This document shows positions 6,929-16,561 of a stretch of DNA of 38,454 bases, piece after piece (the stretch's first letter is position 1; every line of letters starts with the position of its first letter). The position numbers and the translations under genes were made by a program. A model generated the notes under the pieces. That model made no database searches. It was not told where the DNA came from and saw nothing but the letters and a program-made list of their open reading frames with translations. Source of the stretch: an uncultured Eubacteriales bacterium. Lineage in GTDB: Bacteria > Bacillota > Clostridia > Lachnospirales > Lachnospiraceae. The stretch lies in the NCBI GenBank assembly GCA_902797845.1, contig CADBUJ010000026.1, positions 1-38,454 on the forward strand. The letters are read 5' to 3'.

Positions 6929-9562
6929 TTATTTAAGGAGATCCGGAACCATGGCAAAGGCTTCTTCGATCTTGGAAGGATCATTTCCTCCGGCCTGAGC
7001 CATATTGGGTCTGCCGCCTCCTTTTCCTCCGACTACGGGAGCAATGGCTTTAATTATGTTGCCTGCATGTACGCCTGCTTTTACGGCATTGTCATTGGCA
7101 CCTGCCACAAGTTTAAGGCTTCCGTCAGAATTTACGGATGCTATAACGCATACGCCCTTATCCATCTTAGCTTTAACATTATCGGCAAGTTCCATAAGGG
7201 CCTTTGTATCAATATCCGAAACCTTAAGAGTAACGTATTCTATATCGCCTGCCTTTTGTATGCTGGAAGAAAGATCACCTGCAGCATCTCCTGCAAGCTT
7301 GGATCTCAGCCGGCTGTTTTCATTTTCAAGATCCTTTAATTCTTTCGTGATCTGAAGGGCCTTGTCCTGAAGTCTGTCAGGATCCGTTTTAAGGATAGCT
7401 GTAAGAGCTTTTATATTATCTTCCAGTTTGTGATAATAATCCGATACGCCCTTGTCTGATACGGCCTCTATCCTTCTTATACCTGAAGCTATTCCTGATT
7501 CCGAAAGGATCTTGAAGGTATGAATAGAACCTGTATTCTTTACATGACAGCCGCCGCAGAACTCCTTGGAGAAATCTCCCATGGAAACGATCCTTACCTT
7601 CTCGCCGTACTTCTCGTCAAAGAGGGCCATAGCACCGCTCTTTTTAGCTTCATCCAGGCTCATGATCTCTGTTTTTACGTTAAGATCATTTGATATTGCC
7701 TCATTGACCATATCCTCGACCTTACGTATTTCTTCAGGGGTCATAGGTGCAAAATGCGAGAAATCGAATCTTAAGCTGTCGGGACCGACAGAGCTTCCTT
7801 TCTGCTGAACATGAGCACCAAGTACCTCTCTGAGAGCTTTTTGAAGAAGATGTGTCGAGCTGTGATTCTTTTCAGTTGCTCTTCTTTTGGCATCATCGAT
7901 CTTTAAAGATACCTGGTCGCCTGTTTTAAAGCTTCCTTTTTCCACAGTGCCCACGTGGCCTATCTTATCACCCTTTAATTTTATGGTATCTTTTACAAGG
8001 AATACATTCTTACCGGATGTTATGCAGCCTGTATCAGCGCATTGTCCTCCGGAGGTAGCATAAAACGGTGTCTTTTCCGTGATGATTGTACCGTTCTCCC
8101 CTTCTTTAAGTGAATCGACGATATCCGTATCGGTTGTCATAACCTTGATGACTGAATTATCGGAATCCTTGTCATAGCCTGTAAATTCCGAAGAAAGATT
8201 AATATCGATCTCGTCATATACGGTGGCATCTGCGCCCATATAATTCGTTTCCTTGCGGCTTTCTCTTGCCTTTGTCTTCTGGACTTCCATTGCTTTTCCG
8301 AAGCCTTCTTCGTCAACTTCAATGCCCTTGCTCTGAAGTATCTCCTTTGTAAGGTCCAGAGGAAATCCGTAAGTGTCGTGAAGCTTAAATGCATCTTCTC
8401 CCGAAAGCACCTTTGAGCCTGATGCTGCAAGGCTCTCCGTAAGATCTGAAAGGATCTCCATGCCCTGATCTATAGTCTTATTAAAGCTTTGCTCCTCCTG
8501 ATCGATGACCTTTAATATAAAGTCCTTCTTGTCCAGAAGCTCGGGATATCCGTCAGAGGACAGCTCTATAACTGTCTCCGAAAGCTCACACATAAATCTT
8601 TCCTTGATACCGAGCATACGGCCATGACCTGCAGCACGCCTTAAAAGTCTTCTTAAAACATAACCACGTCCTTCGTTTGAAGGCATGATGCCGTCAGAGA
8701 TCATAAAAGTAACAGAACGTATATGATCTGTTATAAGCCTTATGGAAATATCATCCTTTTGATCGGCTTTATATTCTTTTCGGGACATTACGCAGACCTT
8801 TTCCCTTAAAGCCTTTAATGTGTCCACATCAAAAATGGAATCCACATCCTGGACTACGCTTGCAAGCCTTTCAAGGCCCATTCCCGTATCTATATTCTTG
8901 GTCTCCAGAAGATCATAATTACCCTTGCCGTCAGCTTCGAACTGGGTAAATACGATATTCCATATCTCCATATATCTGTCGCAGTCGCAACCTACGGTGC
9001 AGTCGGGCTTGCCGCAGCCGTATTTTTCCCCTCTGTCGTAATAGATCTCTGAACAAGGGCCGCAGGGACCGGCTCCATGCTCCCAGAAATTATCTTCCTT
9101 ACCGAATTTAAATATCCTTTCAGGGGAGATACCTATCTCGTTTTTCCATATATCGTATGCTTCATCATCTTCAAGATATACAGAAGGATAAAGCCTGTCC
9201 TCTTCCAGACCAACGACCTTTGTTAAGAACTCCCATGCCCAGGGGATAGCTTCATGCTTGAAATAATCACCGAAGGAAAAGTTGCCGAGCATTTCAAAAT
9301 ATGTTGCATGACGGTCTGTTTTTCCTACGTTTTCTATATCCCCTGTCCTTATACATTTCTGACATGTAGTAACCCTGTTCCTGGGCGGAACTTCCTGCTG
9401 GGTAAAATAAGGCTTAAGGGGTGTCATACCTGCGTTTATGAGCAAGATACTGTTGTCATTTTTAGGTACCAGAGAAAAACTGGGAAGCCTTAAATGGCCC
9501 TTTCCCTCAAAAAAATTTAGGTACATTTCCCTGAGCTGATTTAAACCGTAATACTTATGCAC
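6929..9562 (-). CDS. alaS: Alanine--tRNA ligase
   Basis: Class II aminoacyl-tRNA synthetase charging tRNA-Ala; 877 residues, full length. The catalytic part covers about residues 1-240. The editing domain shows the zinc-binding residues His567, His571 (HSSTH) and Cys669, His673 (CGGCH). A Cys-rich insert at 183-194 (Cys183, 188, 192, 194) is common in Firmicutes AlaRS. A C-terminal DHHA1-like Gly-rich segment ends the protein. The start is a GTG (9560-9562) with GGAGG 8 nt upstream; this is the correct N-terminus, as the conserved start of AlaRS follows at once. A promoter lies at 9606-9634. No T-box leader fits in the 75-nt gap upstream. Confidence 0.97.
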   Translation of the reverse strand: MHKYYGLNQLREMYLNFFEGKGHLRLPSFSLVPKNDNSILLINAGMTPLKPYFTQQEVPPRNRVTTCQKCIRTGDIENVGKTDRHATYFEMLGNFSFGDYFKHEAIPWAWEFLTKVVGLEEDRLYPSVYLEDDEAYDIWKNEIGISPERIFKFGKEDNFWEHGAGPCGPCSEIYYDRGEKYGCGKPDCTVGCDCDRYMEIWNIVFTQFEADGKGNYDLLETKNIDTGMGLERLASVVQDVDSIFDVDTLKALREKVCVMSRKEYKADQKDDISIRLITDHIRSVTFMISDGIMPSNEGRGYVLRRLLRRAAGHGRMLGIKERFMCELSETVIELSSDGYPELLDKKDFILKVIDQEEQSFNKTIDQGMEILSDLTESLAASGSKVLSGEDAFKLHDTYGFPLDLTKEILQSKGIEVDEEGFGKAMEVQKTKARESRKETNYMGADATVYDEIDINLSSEFTGYDKDSDNSVIKVMTTDTDIVDSLKEGENGTIITEKTPFYATSGGQCADTGCITSGKNVFLVKDTIKLKGDKIGHVGTVEKGSFKTGDQVSLKIDDAKRRATEKNHSSTHLLQKALREVLGAHVQQKGSSVGPDSLRFDFSHFAPMTPEEIRKVEDMVNEAISNDLNVKTEIMSLDEAKKSGAMALFDEKYGEKVRIVSMGDFSKEFCGGCHVKNTGSIHTFKILSESGIASGIRRIEAVSDKGVSDYYHKLEDNIKALTAILKTDPDRLQDKALQITKELKDLENENSRLRSKLAGDAAGDLSSSIQKAGDIEYVTLKVSDIDTKALMELADNVKAKMDKGVCVIASVNSDGSLKLVAGANDNAVKAGVHAGNIIKAIAPVVGGKGGGRPNMAQAGGNDPSKIEEAFAMVPDLLK

Positions 9563-9605
9563 GAATATAGCCTCCGTTACTTAATCTTTGAATAAATGCC
9601 AAAAT

Positions 9606-9634
9606 ATTATAGCAAATAACCCTATTAAAGTAAA
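9606..9634 (-). promoter_or_regulatory. Putative sigma-A promoter of alaS
   Basis: Minus strand -35 TTTACT (9629-9634), 17 nt spacer, -10 TATAAT (9606-9611), about 43 nt upstream of the GTG start. It abuts the recU stop codon. Confidence 0.65.
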
Positions 9635-9637
9635 TTA

Positions 9638-10165
9638 TCACCGGGACATGAGATCCTTATTGATACAGTCAAGATAATGGATATAATTACCGTTGACCTT
9701 TATTAAATAATCCCTGGAAAGCTCGTCCCTTGTAAAGCTTTTTCTGCCGCCTGTCTTACCTCTGTTCCAGAATTCGACCAGCTTCAGGTAAGGTATATAA
9801 TAAAACTCGTTGACATTGGTAAACCAGGCTATGATAAAGGAAATACCCTCCTGCTTTTCCATATCTCTCATAAATACCATCTGATGCTCGTGGATATTCT
9901 GAAGAGGATATCTGTCATCTGCACATTCTTTGGCATCGAAGCAAATAGGTATCCCTTGTACTGCGCCGATATAGTCTATAGTACTCTTTTTCTCAAAATA
10001 AGCTAAAGTGATCCTTGTGTGATCTTCGTTCATCTTTATGGGCGTAATGGGAGTAGGCACTTTTTGTATAAGAGCCAGTCCCTGTTCCCTGTAGCGCTCG
10101 TTTGTGATATTGAGCATCTCTTCTAAAGTTGATCCTCTTAAGCCTCTGGAATTCCATGTTCCCAT
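9638..10165 (-). CDS. recU: Holliday junction resolvase RecU
   Basis: RecU-type endonuclease (penicillin-binding-protein-related factor A family) that cuts Holliday junctions in recombination and chromosome segregation. At 175 residues it has the normal N-terminal GSTLEEMLNITNERY block and the nuclease core: DYIGAVQGIPICFDAKE (acidic residues and Lys for metal binding) followed by HEHQ and the YIPY segment. The ATG at 10165 has GGAG 7 nt upstream and overlaps the end of the pseudouridine synthase gene by 28 nt. In bacilli recU normally sits next to ponA; here it ends a six-gene run of RNA-modification and nuclease genes. Confidence 0.93.
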   Translation of the reverse strand: MGTWNSRGLRGSTLEEMLNITNERYREQGLALIQKVPTPITPIKMNEDHTRITLAYFEKKSTIDYIGAVQGIPICFDAKECADDRYPLQNIHEHQMVFMRDMEKQEGISFIIAWFTNVNEFYYIPYLKLVEFWNRGKTGGRKSFTRDELSRDYLIKVNGNYIHYLDCINKDLMSR

Positions 10166-11130
10166 TTTAAATCTCCGAAAATATCAGTAATCATATTTTT
10201 AAGTTTGCCGTCCATGGGGCAATAGATTTTTTTGCGGGAAATATCCGGAAGTTCTGATATTTCCCCGAATTCTATCATGCCTGCATGAAGGGCCTGACTG
10301 TAAATACCGTATTTCGATTTTAATTCCTTGTTTACTCTTACATCTCCGTATTTACCGTCTCCGGCAACGGGATGTCCTATTGATGCCATGTGAGCTCTTA
10401 TCTGATGAGACCTGCCTGTAAGGAGCCTGATCTTAAGTAAGGAATACTCTTCTGTACTTGCAACCACTTTATATTCCGTTTCTATATATTTGCTGTTTTC
10501 TTTTTCCGTGGATGATATTTCGGCTCTGTTATGAGATGTGTTCTTTTGAAGATAACCCTTTAATGTATCTTCCCCCGTAAGCCTTCCCATCACAAGTGCA
10601 TAATATATCTTTATGGTGCCGCTGTCTTTTATGGCAGCTGTAAGTCCATGAAGCCCCGTCATATCCTTTCCGAAAAGGATAAGGCCTGTGGTATTTCTGT
10701 CAAGCCTGTTGCATACAGAAGGTCTGAAGGTCCTGAGGTCCTCTATGGTTATCTCTCCTTTTTTAACCATATAGGAGATGGCCTCTTCATTTATTGAGAT
10801 ATCTTCCGGTGATGCCTTCTGAGACAGCTTGTTCCTTGATTTATTTATGATAAGGACATGCTTATCCTCATATACTACATCAAGATCGTAAGGTACCGTT
10901 TTAAAATCATCTGAACGGAATTTAGCTATCGTCTCTGCGGAAAGCCATAAGGTAATAACATCTCCGTCGCTGACTGCTTCAGCTCCGGTTGCCTTTTTTC
11001 CGTTCAGGGTGATGTTCTTTTTCCTCAGCATCTTGTATATAAACCCGTTTCCGGCATTTCCGAGATATCTTTTTATTATCTGATAAAGTCTTTCCCCTTC
11101 TTCTGAAGGACCTGCTTTAAGCTCGATCAT
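10138..11130 (-). CDS. RluA-family pseudouridine synthase
   Basis: RNA pseudouridine synthase of 330 residues. An S4-like RNA-binding region lies at about residues 12-60. The RluA signature RLDRNTTGLILFGKD places the catalytic aspartate at Asp144; the later LLTGRSHQIRAHMASIGHP block (about 235-255) is also diagnostic. The target could be 23S rRNA positions of the RluC/RluD type, but the substrate cannot be told from sequence. The ATG at 11130 has GGA 6 nt upstream. The gene overlaps the YgiQ gene upstream by 14 nt and recU downstream by 28 nt, so translation is probably coupled. Confidence 0.93.
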   Translation of the reverse strand: MIELKAGPSEEGERLYQIIKRYLGNAGNGFIYKMLRKKNITLNGKKATGAEAVSDGDVITLWLSAETIAKFRSDDFKTVPYDLDVVYEDKHVLIINKSRNKLSQKASPEDISINEEAISYMVKKGEITIEDLRTFRPSVCNRLDRNTTGLILFGKDMTGLHGLTAAIKDSGTIKIYYALVMGRLTGEDTLKGYLQKNTSHNRAEISSTEKENSKYIETEYKVVASTEEYSLLKIRLLTGRSHQIRAHMASIGHPVAGDGKYGDVRVNKELKSKYGIYSQALHAGMIEFGEISELPDISRKKIYCPMDGKLKNMITDIFGDLKWEHGIPEA

Positions 11131-13006
11131 TAATTTTCCTTTTATGTACGTTTCTTATTGTCTTTTTCTTTTTGGGTGTCTTTATATGATCCCTTTTTGT
11201 CTTATCCGGGCTGCTGTTATAATGCTTCTTTGCACCGTATAATCTTTCCGCAAGATCTTCTCTTCCGGCCTTTTTTAAGGCTTCCTTTACTATGGAGATA
11301 TTGCTTTCGATCTTGTACTGCATCAAAGCCCGCTGGATCTTCTTTTCCTCAGGAGTTTTTGCCACATATATGTGTTCTTTTGTAAAAGGATCCCTTTCCG
11401 TATAATACATGCATGTGGACAATGTAGACGGGGTGGGATAAAAATCCTGGACCTGTTCCGGGGTAAAACCTGATTCCACAAGATATTCAAGAAGCTCTAT
11501 GGCATCATCCACAGTAGACCCGGGATGAGAGGACATCAGGTAAGGGATAACATATTGATCTTTCCCCTCTTCCTTGCAGACCTCCTTATATCTTTTAAGA
11601 AATCTTCTGTATACGTCATGTCCGGGTTTTCCCATATATTTAAGGACGTTGTCGGAAACATGCTCAGGAGCCACTTTCAGCTGACCTGAAATGTTTTCCC
11701 TTACCAGCTGTCTTAAAAGCTTCTCCTTTTTATCAAGCAAAAGATAATCGAATCTGATACCGGATCTTACAAATACCTTTTTTATGCCCGGTATGTTTCC
11801 CAGTTCCTTAAGAAGATCTGCGTATTCGTCCTGATCTCTATCAAGACTTTCGCATGGTTTTGGGAAAAGGCATCTCTTATCTTTACATGTTCCGTTTTTA
11901 AGCTGCTTTCTACAGGACGGATGTCTGAAATTTGCGGTAGGTCCGCCTACATCATGGATATAACCCTTAAATGCTTTATCTTTAAGGAAGCCTTCGGCTT
12001 CGCGTATGACAGAATCCTTACTCCTTGCTCTTATGATCCTTCCCTGATGAAATGTAAGAGCACAAAAATTACAGGATCCGAAGCATCCTCTCTGGCTTGT
12101 GATCGAGAATCTGACTTCATCGAATGCGCTGATATGCCCCATTTTTTTGCCAAGGGGATGCTCATCCCTCATATACGGCAGCGCATAAACCTCATCCATC
12201 TCCTTTTCCGTAAGGGGAAGTGACGGAGGATTTGATATTATAAATTCCTTCTTCCCATGGGGCTGAACAAGCCTTTTGGCAGTATACGGATCACTGTTGT
12301 TATACTGTGCCATAAATGCTTCTTCGTATTTGGTCTTATCCTCTGAAACACTTTTAAAATCAGGTATCGTAAGGATATCAGATCCTTCAGGACATATTCT
12401 GCTCTTATAGACAATACCTCGTATAAACGGCAGTTTCTCAGGCAATGTACCGTCTCTTAAGGCTTCAGCCAGTTCAGTTATGCTACGTTCCCCCATACCG
12501 TAGGATATAATATCAGCCCCGGAATCGATCAATATGGATCTTTTGACAGTATCGGACCAATAATCATAATGGGCAAATCTCCGAAGGCTTGCCTCTATAC
12601 CTCCCATTATTATCGGTACATCCGGGAAAAGCCTTCTTACCATGCTTCCGTAAACTATACATGCTCTGTCCGGCCTTCTGCCTATCTCTCCGCCCGGTGT
12701 ATAGGCATCACTCCTGCGCTTCCGTTTATTTACAGTATAATGGTTAACCATGGAATCCATATTTCCGGAGCTTATTAAAAACCCCAGCTTAGGCCTTCCG
12801 AGGATCTTTACGGAAGAATCGTCTCTCCAATTTGGCTGAGGTATCAAGCCTACTTTAAATCCTTTTGATTCCAGTACGCGGCTTATGATAGCCGTACCGA
12901 AAGAAGGATGATCCACATATCCGTCTCCTGTAATATATACGAAGTCACACTCAGACCATCCTCTTTTTTTCATATCTTCAGGTGTAACAGGCAAAAAATC
13001 TCTCAT
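11117..13006 (-). CDS. YgiQ-family radical SAM protein
   Basis: 629-residue radical SAM protein of the YgiQ family (UPF0313). The N-terminal part is the YgiQ-specific domain, a B12-binding-like fold, with GMGERSITELAEAL at about residues 170-183. The [4Fe-4S]-binding triad C-x3-C-x2-C is Cys308, Cys312 and Cys315 in RGCFGSCNFCAL, and a further Cys cluster follows (C-KQLKNGTC-KRCLFPKPC). The C-terminal end is strongly basic (KKKK, RKRK), suggesting nucleic acid contact. The reaction is not established. The start overlaps the upstream methyltransferase stop as ATGA, with GGAG 6 nt ahead. Confidence 0.93.
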   Translation of the reverse strand: MRDFLPVTPEDMKKRGWSECDFVYITGDGYVDHPSFGTAIISRVLESKGFKVGLIPQPNWRDDSSVKILGRPKLGFLISSGNMDSMVNHYTVNKRKRRSDAYTPGGEIGRRPDRACIVYGSMVRRLFPDVPIIMGGIEASLRRFAHYDYWSDTVKRSILIDSGADIISYGMGERSITELAEALRDGTLPEKLPFIRGIVYKSRICPEGSDILTIPDFKSVSEDKTKYEEAFMAQYNNSDPYTAKRLVQPHGKKEFIISNPPSLPLTEKEMDEVYALPYMRDEHPLGKKMGHISAFDEVRFSITSQRGCFGSCNFCALTFHQGRIIRARSKDSVIREAEGFLKDKAFKGYIHDVGGPTANFRHPSCRKQLKNGTCKDKRCLFPKPCESLDRDQDEYADLLKELGNIPGIKKVFVRSGIRFDYLLLDKKEKLLRQLVRENISGQLKVAPEHVSDNVLKYMGKPGHDVYRRFLKRYKEVCKEEGKDQYVIPYLMSSHPGSTVDDAIELLEYLVESGFTPEQVQDFYPTPSTLSTCMYYTERDPFTKEHIYVAKTPEEKKIQRALMQYKIESNISIVKEALKKAGREDLAERLYGAKKHYNSSPDKTKRDHIKTPKKKKTIRNVHKRKINDRA

Positions 13007-14292
13007 GCTATTCTCCAGCCTGCAGGATACTTATTCTTCAGCATGCCGTTATGCACCTTCCCCCATCCGAGAGGATGATCTTCAAGACAAATGAGCACAT
13101 AACCATTTATGTCCGTCTCCGGAATATCAACGGTTTCACCCTTGAGATATCTTATTACTCTTTCATCGTTTATGCTGAAGGAAATCTTGTGGCTTATCTC
13201 GCTTGCATAAAGACCCATGGCAAAGCTCTCCGATGGTTCAAACCTTTTATTCTTTATCTCTCCGAGATACCATCCGTTTTTAAGCACCCGAAGTCCTTTT
13301 AAAAGATCATCATCCATGACCTTTTTACTTATATGATCTTTCCTGAGTGAAAGATCTTTTATCTTAGTTATGATGCACTTTTCTGCACAGAAATCTTCGA
13401 AAACGGTACACTTATCGCTGCCTGATACATTCTTCTTTATTTCTTCTCTTTCTGTCCCTGTCTTTTTTAAAAGAGCGGCAAAATGTCCTTCGCCCCTTAC
13501 CTTGTGAGGCCAGAGCCTAAATGTCTTTATTATTGACATTTCAGGCATGGTTCTTATAAGAAAGTCTATAGTCTCTTCGTTTTCAAGTCTTGAAAAAGTG
13601 CACGTGGAATACACCATCGTACCGCCAGGCTTAAGCATCCTTGCTGCGCTAAGTATGATAGGTCTTTGAAGCTTATTGTAGTATTCCGGGCCGAAATCCT
13701 TATAATATTCCACCATGGACGGCTTCTTATGGAACATGCCCTGTCCTGAGCATGGAGCATCTACAAGTATTTTATCAAAGTATTCAGGAAAATAAGTTTC
13801 CAGTTTCTCCGGCATCTCACATGTTATGATGCTGTTCCTTATCCCGCTTATCTCTATATTCTTAACAAGAGCCCGCGCTCTCGAGGGACTTACATCATTA
13901 GATACAAGAAGACCTTCTCCCTTTAAATATGCTCCAAGAGCCGTGCTTTTCCCTCCGGGAGCGGCGCATAGATCAAGAACCTTGTCTCCCGGATCCGGAG
14001 CAAGAAGAGCTGCCGGTGCCATTGCGGACGGCTCCTGTATATAATAAAGCCCTGCATAATAATAAGGACTTTGAGATGCCTTTATATCATCAGTAAGGTA
14101 AAGGCCGTTTTCGCACCATGGAACATCTCTCAGATCCTTATTAAGAAGTTCCCTTAAAGAAGCTCTGTCCGTTTTCAGGGTATTTGCTCTTATGCCTGAT
14201 GAAACAGGCATGTCGTAGCTCTTAAGAAAATCTTCGTATTCGGTTTTTAAGATATCTTTTATCTCTTTAAGAAAATCTTCAGGGAAATCCAA
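13003..14292 (-). CDS. RsmF/NOL1-Sun family rRNA (cytosine-C5)-methyltransferase
   Basis: SAM-dependent RNA m5C methyltransferase of 429 residues. SAM motif I is DLCAAPGGKS (108-117). The two catalytic cysteines expected for m5C enzymes are present: Cys181 in DAPCSG (motif IV) and Cys231 in YSTCTF (motif VI). The C-terminal part, about residues 300-429, resembles the PUA-like extension of RsmF/YebU rather than the shorter RsmB, and no NusB domain is present. The likely target is 16S rRNA, but the exact base is inference. The start codon is TTG (14290-14292), placed directly after the RNase HI TAA, with AGGA 7 nt upstream. Confidence 0.9.
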   Translation of the reverse strand: MDFPEDFLKEIKDILKTEYEDFLKSYDMPVSSGIRANTLKTDRASLRELLNKDLRDVPWCENGLYLTDDIKASQSPYYYAGLYYIQEPSAMAPAALLAPDPGDKVLDLCAAPGGKSTALGAYLKGEGLLVSNDVSPSRARALVKNIEISGIRNSIITCEMPEKLETYFPEYFDKILVDAPCSGQGMFHKKPSMVEYYKDFGPEYYNKLQRPIILSAARMLKPGGTMVYSTCTFSRLENEETIDFLIRTMPEMSIIKTFRLWPHKVRGEGHFAALLKKTGTEREEIKKNVSGSDKCTVFEDFCAEKCIITKIKDLSLRKDHISKKVMDDDLLKGLRVLKNGWYLGEIKNKRFEPSESFAMGLYASEISHKISFSINDERVIRYLKGETVDIPETDINGYVLICLEDHPLGWGKVHNGMLKNKYPAGWRIA

Positions 14293-14775
14293 TTATTGTT
14301 CCTCTATTCCTTCATCGTTGATAAGCTCGTCACCCTGGGCCGCACTTGTTGCAAGTTGATCACATCTTTCGTTGTTCTCGTTGCCGTCATGACCTTTGAC
14401 CCATACAAATTCCACATTATGATCTTCCATGGAGGAAAGAAGCCTCTCCCAGAGATCCGTATTCTTAACTGGAGAACGGTCTTTCTTTCTCCATCCGTTA
14501 ACTTTCCAGTAATCGATCCATTTTTTATTGAAAGCATCCACTAGATATTTGGAATCAGAATACAGAGTGACATCGCATGGTCTTAACAGTGCTTCAAGTC
14601 CGGCTATGGCAGCCATAAGCTCCATACGATTATTTGTAGTTTTTACATAACCGCAGGACAGCTCCCTTCTGTGGACCTGTCCCTTTGTATCGGTGTATTC
14701 AAGTATAGTTCCGTAGCCTCCGGGTCCGTCAGGATTCCCCTTTGCGGCTCCGTCAGTATATATAGTTACCTTCAT
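14293..14775 (-). CDS. rnhA: Ribonuclease HI
   Basis: Degrades the RNA strand of RNA-DNA hybrids. Counting from the ATG at 14775 (160 residues), the catalytic set is intact: Asp8 in YTDGA, Glu52 in NRMELMA, Asp74 in YSDSKY and Asp139 in ERCDQLA, with His129 in KGHDG. An in-frame ATG at 14844 would add 23 non-conserved residues and overlap the aldolase gene by 65 nt. The 14775 start leaves a 4-nt gap and begins exactly at the family N-terminus, so I prefer it, although the GGGGGGAG ahead of it is somewhat far (about 13 nt). Confidence 0.95.
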   Translation of the reverse strand: MKVTIYTDGAAKGNPDGPGGYGTILEYTDTKGQVHRRELSCGYVKTTNNRMELMAAIAGLEALLRPCDVTLYSDSKYLVDAFNKKWIDYWKVNGWRKKDRSPVKNTDLWERLLSSMEDHNVEFVWVKGHDGNENNERCDQLATSAAQGDELINDEGIEEQ

Positions 14776-14779
14776 AGGA

Positions 14780-15457
14780 TCAGGATGGTCTCCCCCCTTG
14801 CTTGCTTCCCATTTTCCTGCCGATCTCCATAAGGGTATCGACATCTTCGTCGGAAAATAATCTTTCCTTTCCTATCACATATCTGGTAAGCATTATCTCT
14901 CTCGCATAAAACTCCAGAGCCTCAAGCTTCATATATGCCTTTAAAATATCCTCGCCCCATGTAAGAACACCGTGGTTTCCGAGAAGAAGTGCATTGTTGT
15001 CTTTTATATATGGAATGATTGACATGGCAAGATCTTCTGTTCCGGGCATCGCAAATTCCGTGCAGGGTACGATACCGAATTGGAGGATACCTTCAGCAAC
15101 GTTCCTTGCATCCAGGGGAAGACCCGCACATGCAAATGCTGTTCCGTAGGGTGAATGAGCATGGACAACACCTCTTACGGTATCATCTGTCTCATAGCAT
15201 TTTATATGCATCATAGTCTCGCTGGAGGATTTTCCTTTGCCAAAAAGCTTGTTTCCCTTAAAATCCACTTTGACAAAAGAATCTTTATCCATATGTCCTT
15301 TACTGATGCCGCTCATAGTGATCCAGAGCTTGTCATCATCAACTCTTATGGAAAGATTGCCGTCACTTCCTGCAACGAAACCCCGTTCATACATTCGCTG
15401 ACCCGTTAATATTAACTTTTCTATGGCCTCGTCATCAGTCAGATATTTTTTCTCCAT
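14780..15457 (-). CDS. Class II aldolase/adducin-family protein (FucA/AraD-like)
   Basis: 225-residue zinc-dependent class II aldolase or epimerase fold. Metal ligands expected in FucA/AraD are present: His99 and His101 (VVHAHSP) and His162 (GNHGVLTWG); Glu80 (SSSET) is the candidate catalytic acid. Substrates in the family include L-fuculose-1-phosphate, L-ribulose-5-phosphate and others. No sugar kinase, isomerase or transporter lies nearby, so the substrate cannot be assigned. GGAG stands 7 nt before the ATG. It heads the operon that runs down to recU; I see no clear promoter in the 36 nt between the preceding terminator and its start. Confidence 0.88.
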   Translation of the reverse strand: MEKKYLTDDEAIEKLILTGQRMYERGFVAGSDGNLSIRVDDDKLWITMSGISKGHMDKDSFVKVDFKGNKLFGKGKSSSETMMHIKCYETDDTVRGVVHAHSPYGTAFACAGLPLDARNVAEGILQFGIVPCTEFAMPGTEDLAMSIIPYIKDNNALLLGNHGVLTWGEDILKAYMKLEALEFYAREIMLTRYVIGKERLFSDEDVDTLMEIGRKMGSKQGGRPS

Positions 15458-15487
15458 GGGTATACTCCGTCATATATATCATATTAC

Positions 15488-15518
15488 AAAAATCCGGCCA
15501 GGTATGATACCCGGCCGG
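15488..15518 (-). terminator. Strong intrinsic terminator after the GGGtGRT gene
   Basis: GC-rich 11-bp stem (15494-15504 with 15508-15518, one G-U pair), loop of 3 nt, then five T residues on the minus strand. It begins 12 nt after the GGGtGRT stop and separates this unit from the aldolase operon. Confidence 0.92.
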
Positions 15519-15530
15519 TAAAAAAACATA

Positions 15531-16541
15531 TCAGAACTTGCCTTCTCTTGCAGCCTCTTCTACTGCAACAGCAGTTGCAACAGTAGCGCCTACCATAGGG
15601 TTATTTCCCATACCTATCAGGCCCATCATCTCCACATGAGCAGGAACAGATGAGGAACCGGCAAACTGAGCATCAGAATGCATACGTCCCATAGTATCTG
15701 TCATTCCGTATGAAGCCGGACCGGCTGCCATGTTGTCAGGATGCAGAGTCCTTCCGGTGCCTCCTCCCGATGCTACAGAAAAGTATTTCTTTCCGGCTTC
15801 CGTCCTTTCCTTCTTGTATGTTCCTGCAACAGGATGCTGGAATCTCGTAGGATTAGTGGAATTTCCGGTTATGGACACATCCACATTCTCCTTCCACATT
15901 ATGGCAACGCCTTCCTGAACATCATTTGCGCCGTAGCAGTTAACAAGAGCTCTGGGGCCGTTGCTGTAGGCCTTTCTGTATACTTCCTTAACCTCTCCTG
16001 TATGATAATCAAATTCTGTCTCAACAAATGTGAAACCGTTGATCCTTGCGATTATAAGAGCTGCATCCTTGCCAAGTCCGTTTAAGATGACTCTCAGAGG
16101 CTTCTGTCTTACAAGATTAGCCTTTGTTGCTATACCTATCGCACCTTCTGCAGCAGCAAAGGATTCGTGGCCGGCGAGGAATGCGAAGCATTCCGTATCT
16201 TCCTCAAGAAGCATCTTACCAAGGTTACCGTGGCCAAGGCCAACCTTTCTTCTGTCAGCTACAGAGCCGGGTATACAGAAGGACTGAAGACCTTCTCCGA
16301 TAGCTGCGGCTGCTTCAGAAGCTTTCCTGCATCCTTTTTTGATGGCGATAGCTGCTCCCACTGTATATGCCCATTTAGCATTTTCAAAGCATATAGGCTG
16401 GATACCTTCCACAAGATGATATACATCAAGCCCTGCTTTTTCAGTTATATCCTTACATTCTTCAATCGAACCGATACCGTATTCTGAAAGAACCTCCAGT
16501 ATCTGTTTCTCTCTTCTGTCATAGCTTTCAAATAATGCCAT
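15531..16541 (-). CDS. GGGtGRT protein (function unknown)
   Basis: 336-residue protein of the GGGtGRT family, named for the motif GGGTGRT, here at residues 259-265. The chain is rich in Gly and Ala and has six cysteines (29, 51, 71, 89, 118, 202) that could ligate metal. No signal peptide or membrane segment is seen, so it should be cytoplasmic. I chose the ATG at 16541 (MALFESYDRR) over one at 16565, because the latter adds 8 residues that overlap the upstream gene and the former sits after GGTGG. It follows an IscU/NifU-like scaffold gene, a pairing I recall as conserved in gut Clostridia. The role is not established to my knowledge. Confidence 0.9.
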   Translation of the reverse strand: MALFESYDRREKQILEVLSEYGIGSIEECKDITEKAGLDVYHLVEGIQPICFENAKWAYTVGAAIAIKKGCRKASEAAAAIGEGLQSFCIPGSVADRRKVGLGHGNLGKMLLEEDTECFAFLAGHESFAAAEGAIGIATKANLVRQKPLRVILNGLGKDAALIIARINGFTFVETEFDYHTGEVKEVYRKAYSNGPRALVNCYGANDVQEGVAIMWKENVDVSITGNSTNPTRFQHPVAGTYKKERTEAGKKYFSVASGGGTGRTLHPDNMAAGPASYGMTDTMGRMHSDAQFAGSSSVPAHVEMMGLIGMGNNPMVGATVATAVAVEEAAREGKF

Positions 16542-16561
16542 ATTCCACCGACCTTTCCGGA

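Noticed and set aside
9563..9637. T-box or other riboswitch ahead of alaS, and likewise ahead of guaB and cysE/cysS
   Set aside because: The leaders are too short (about 30-75 nt, or overlapped by upstream genes) and show no T-box or purine aptamer sequence.
14780..15457. Fucose or arabinose catabolic gene
   Set aside because: Class II aldolase motifs are present, but no kinase, isomerase or transporter lies near, and the neighbours are RNA enzymes.
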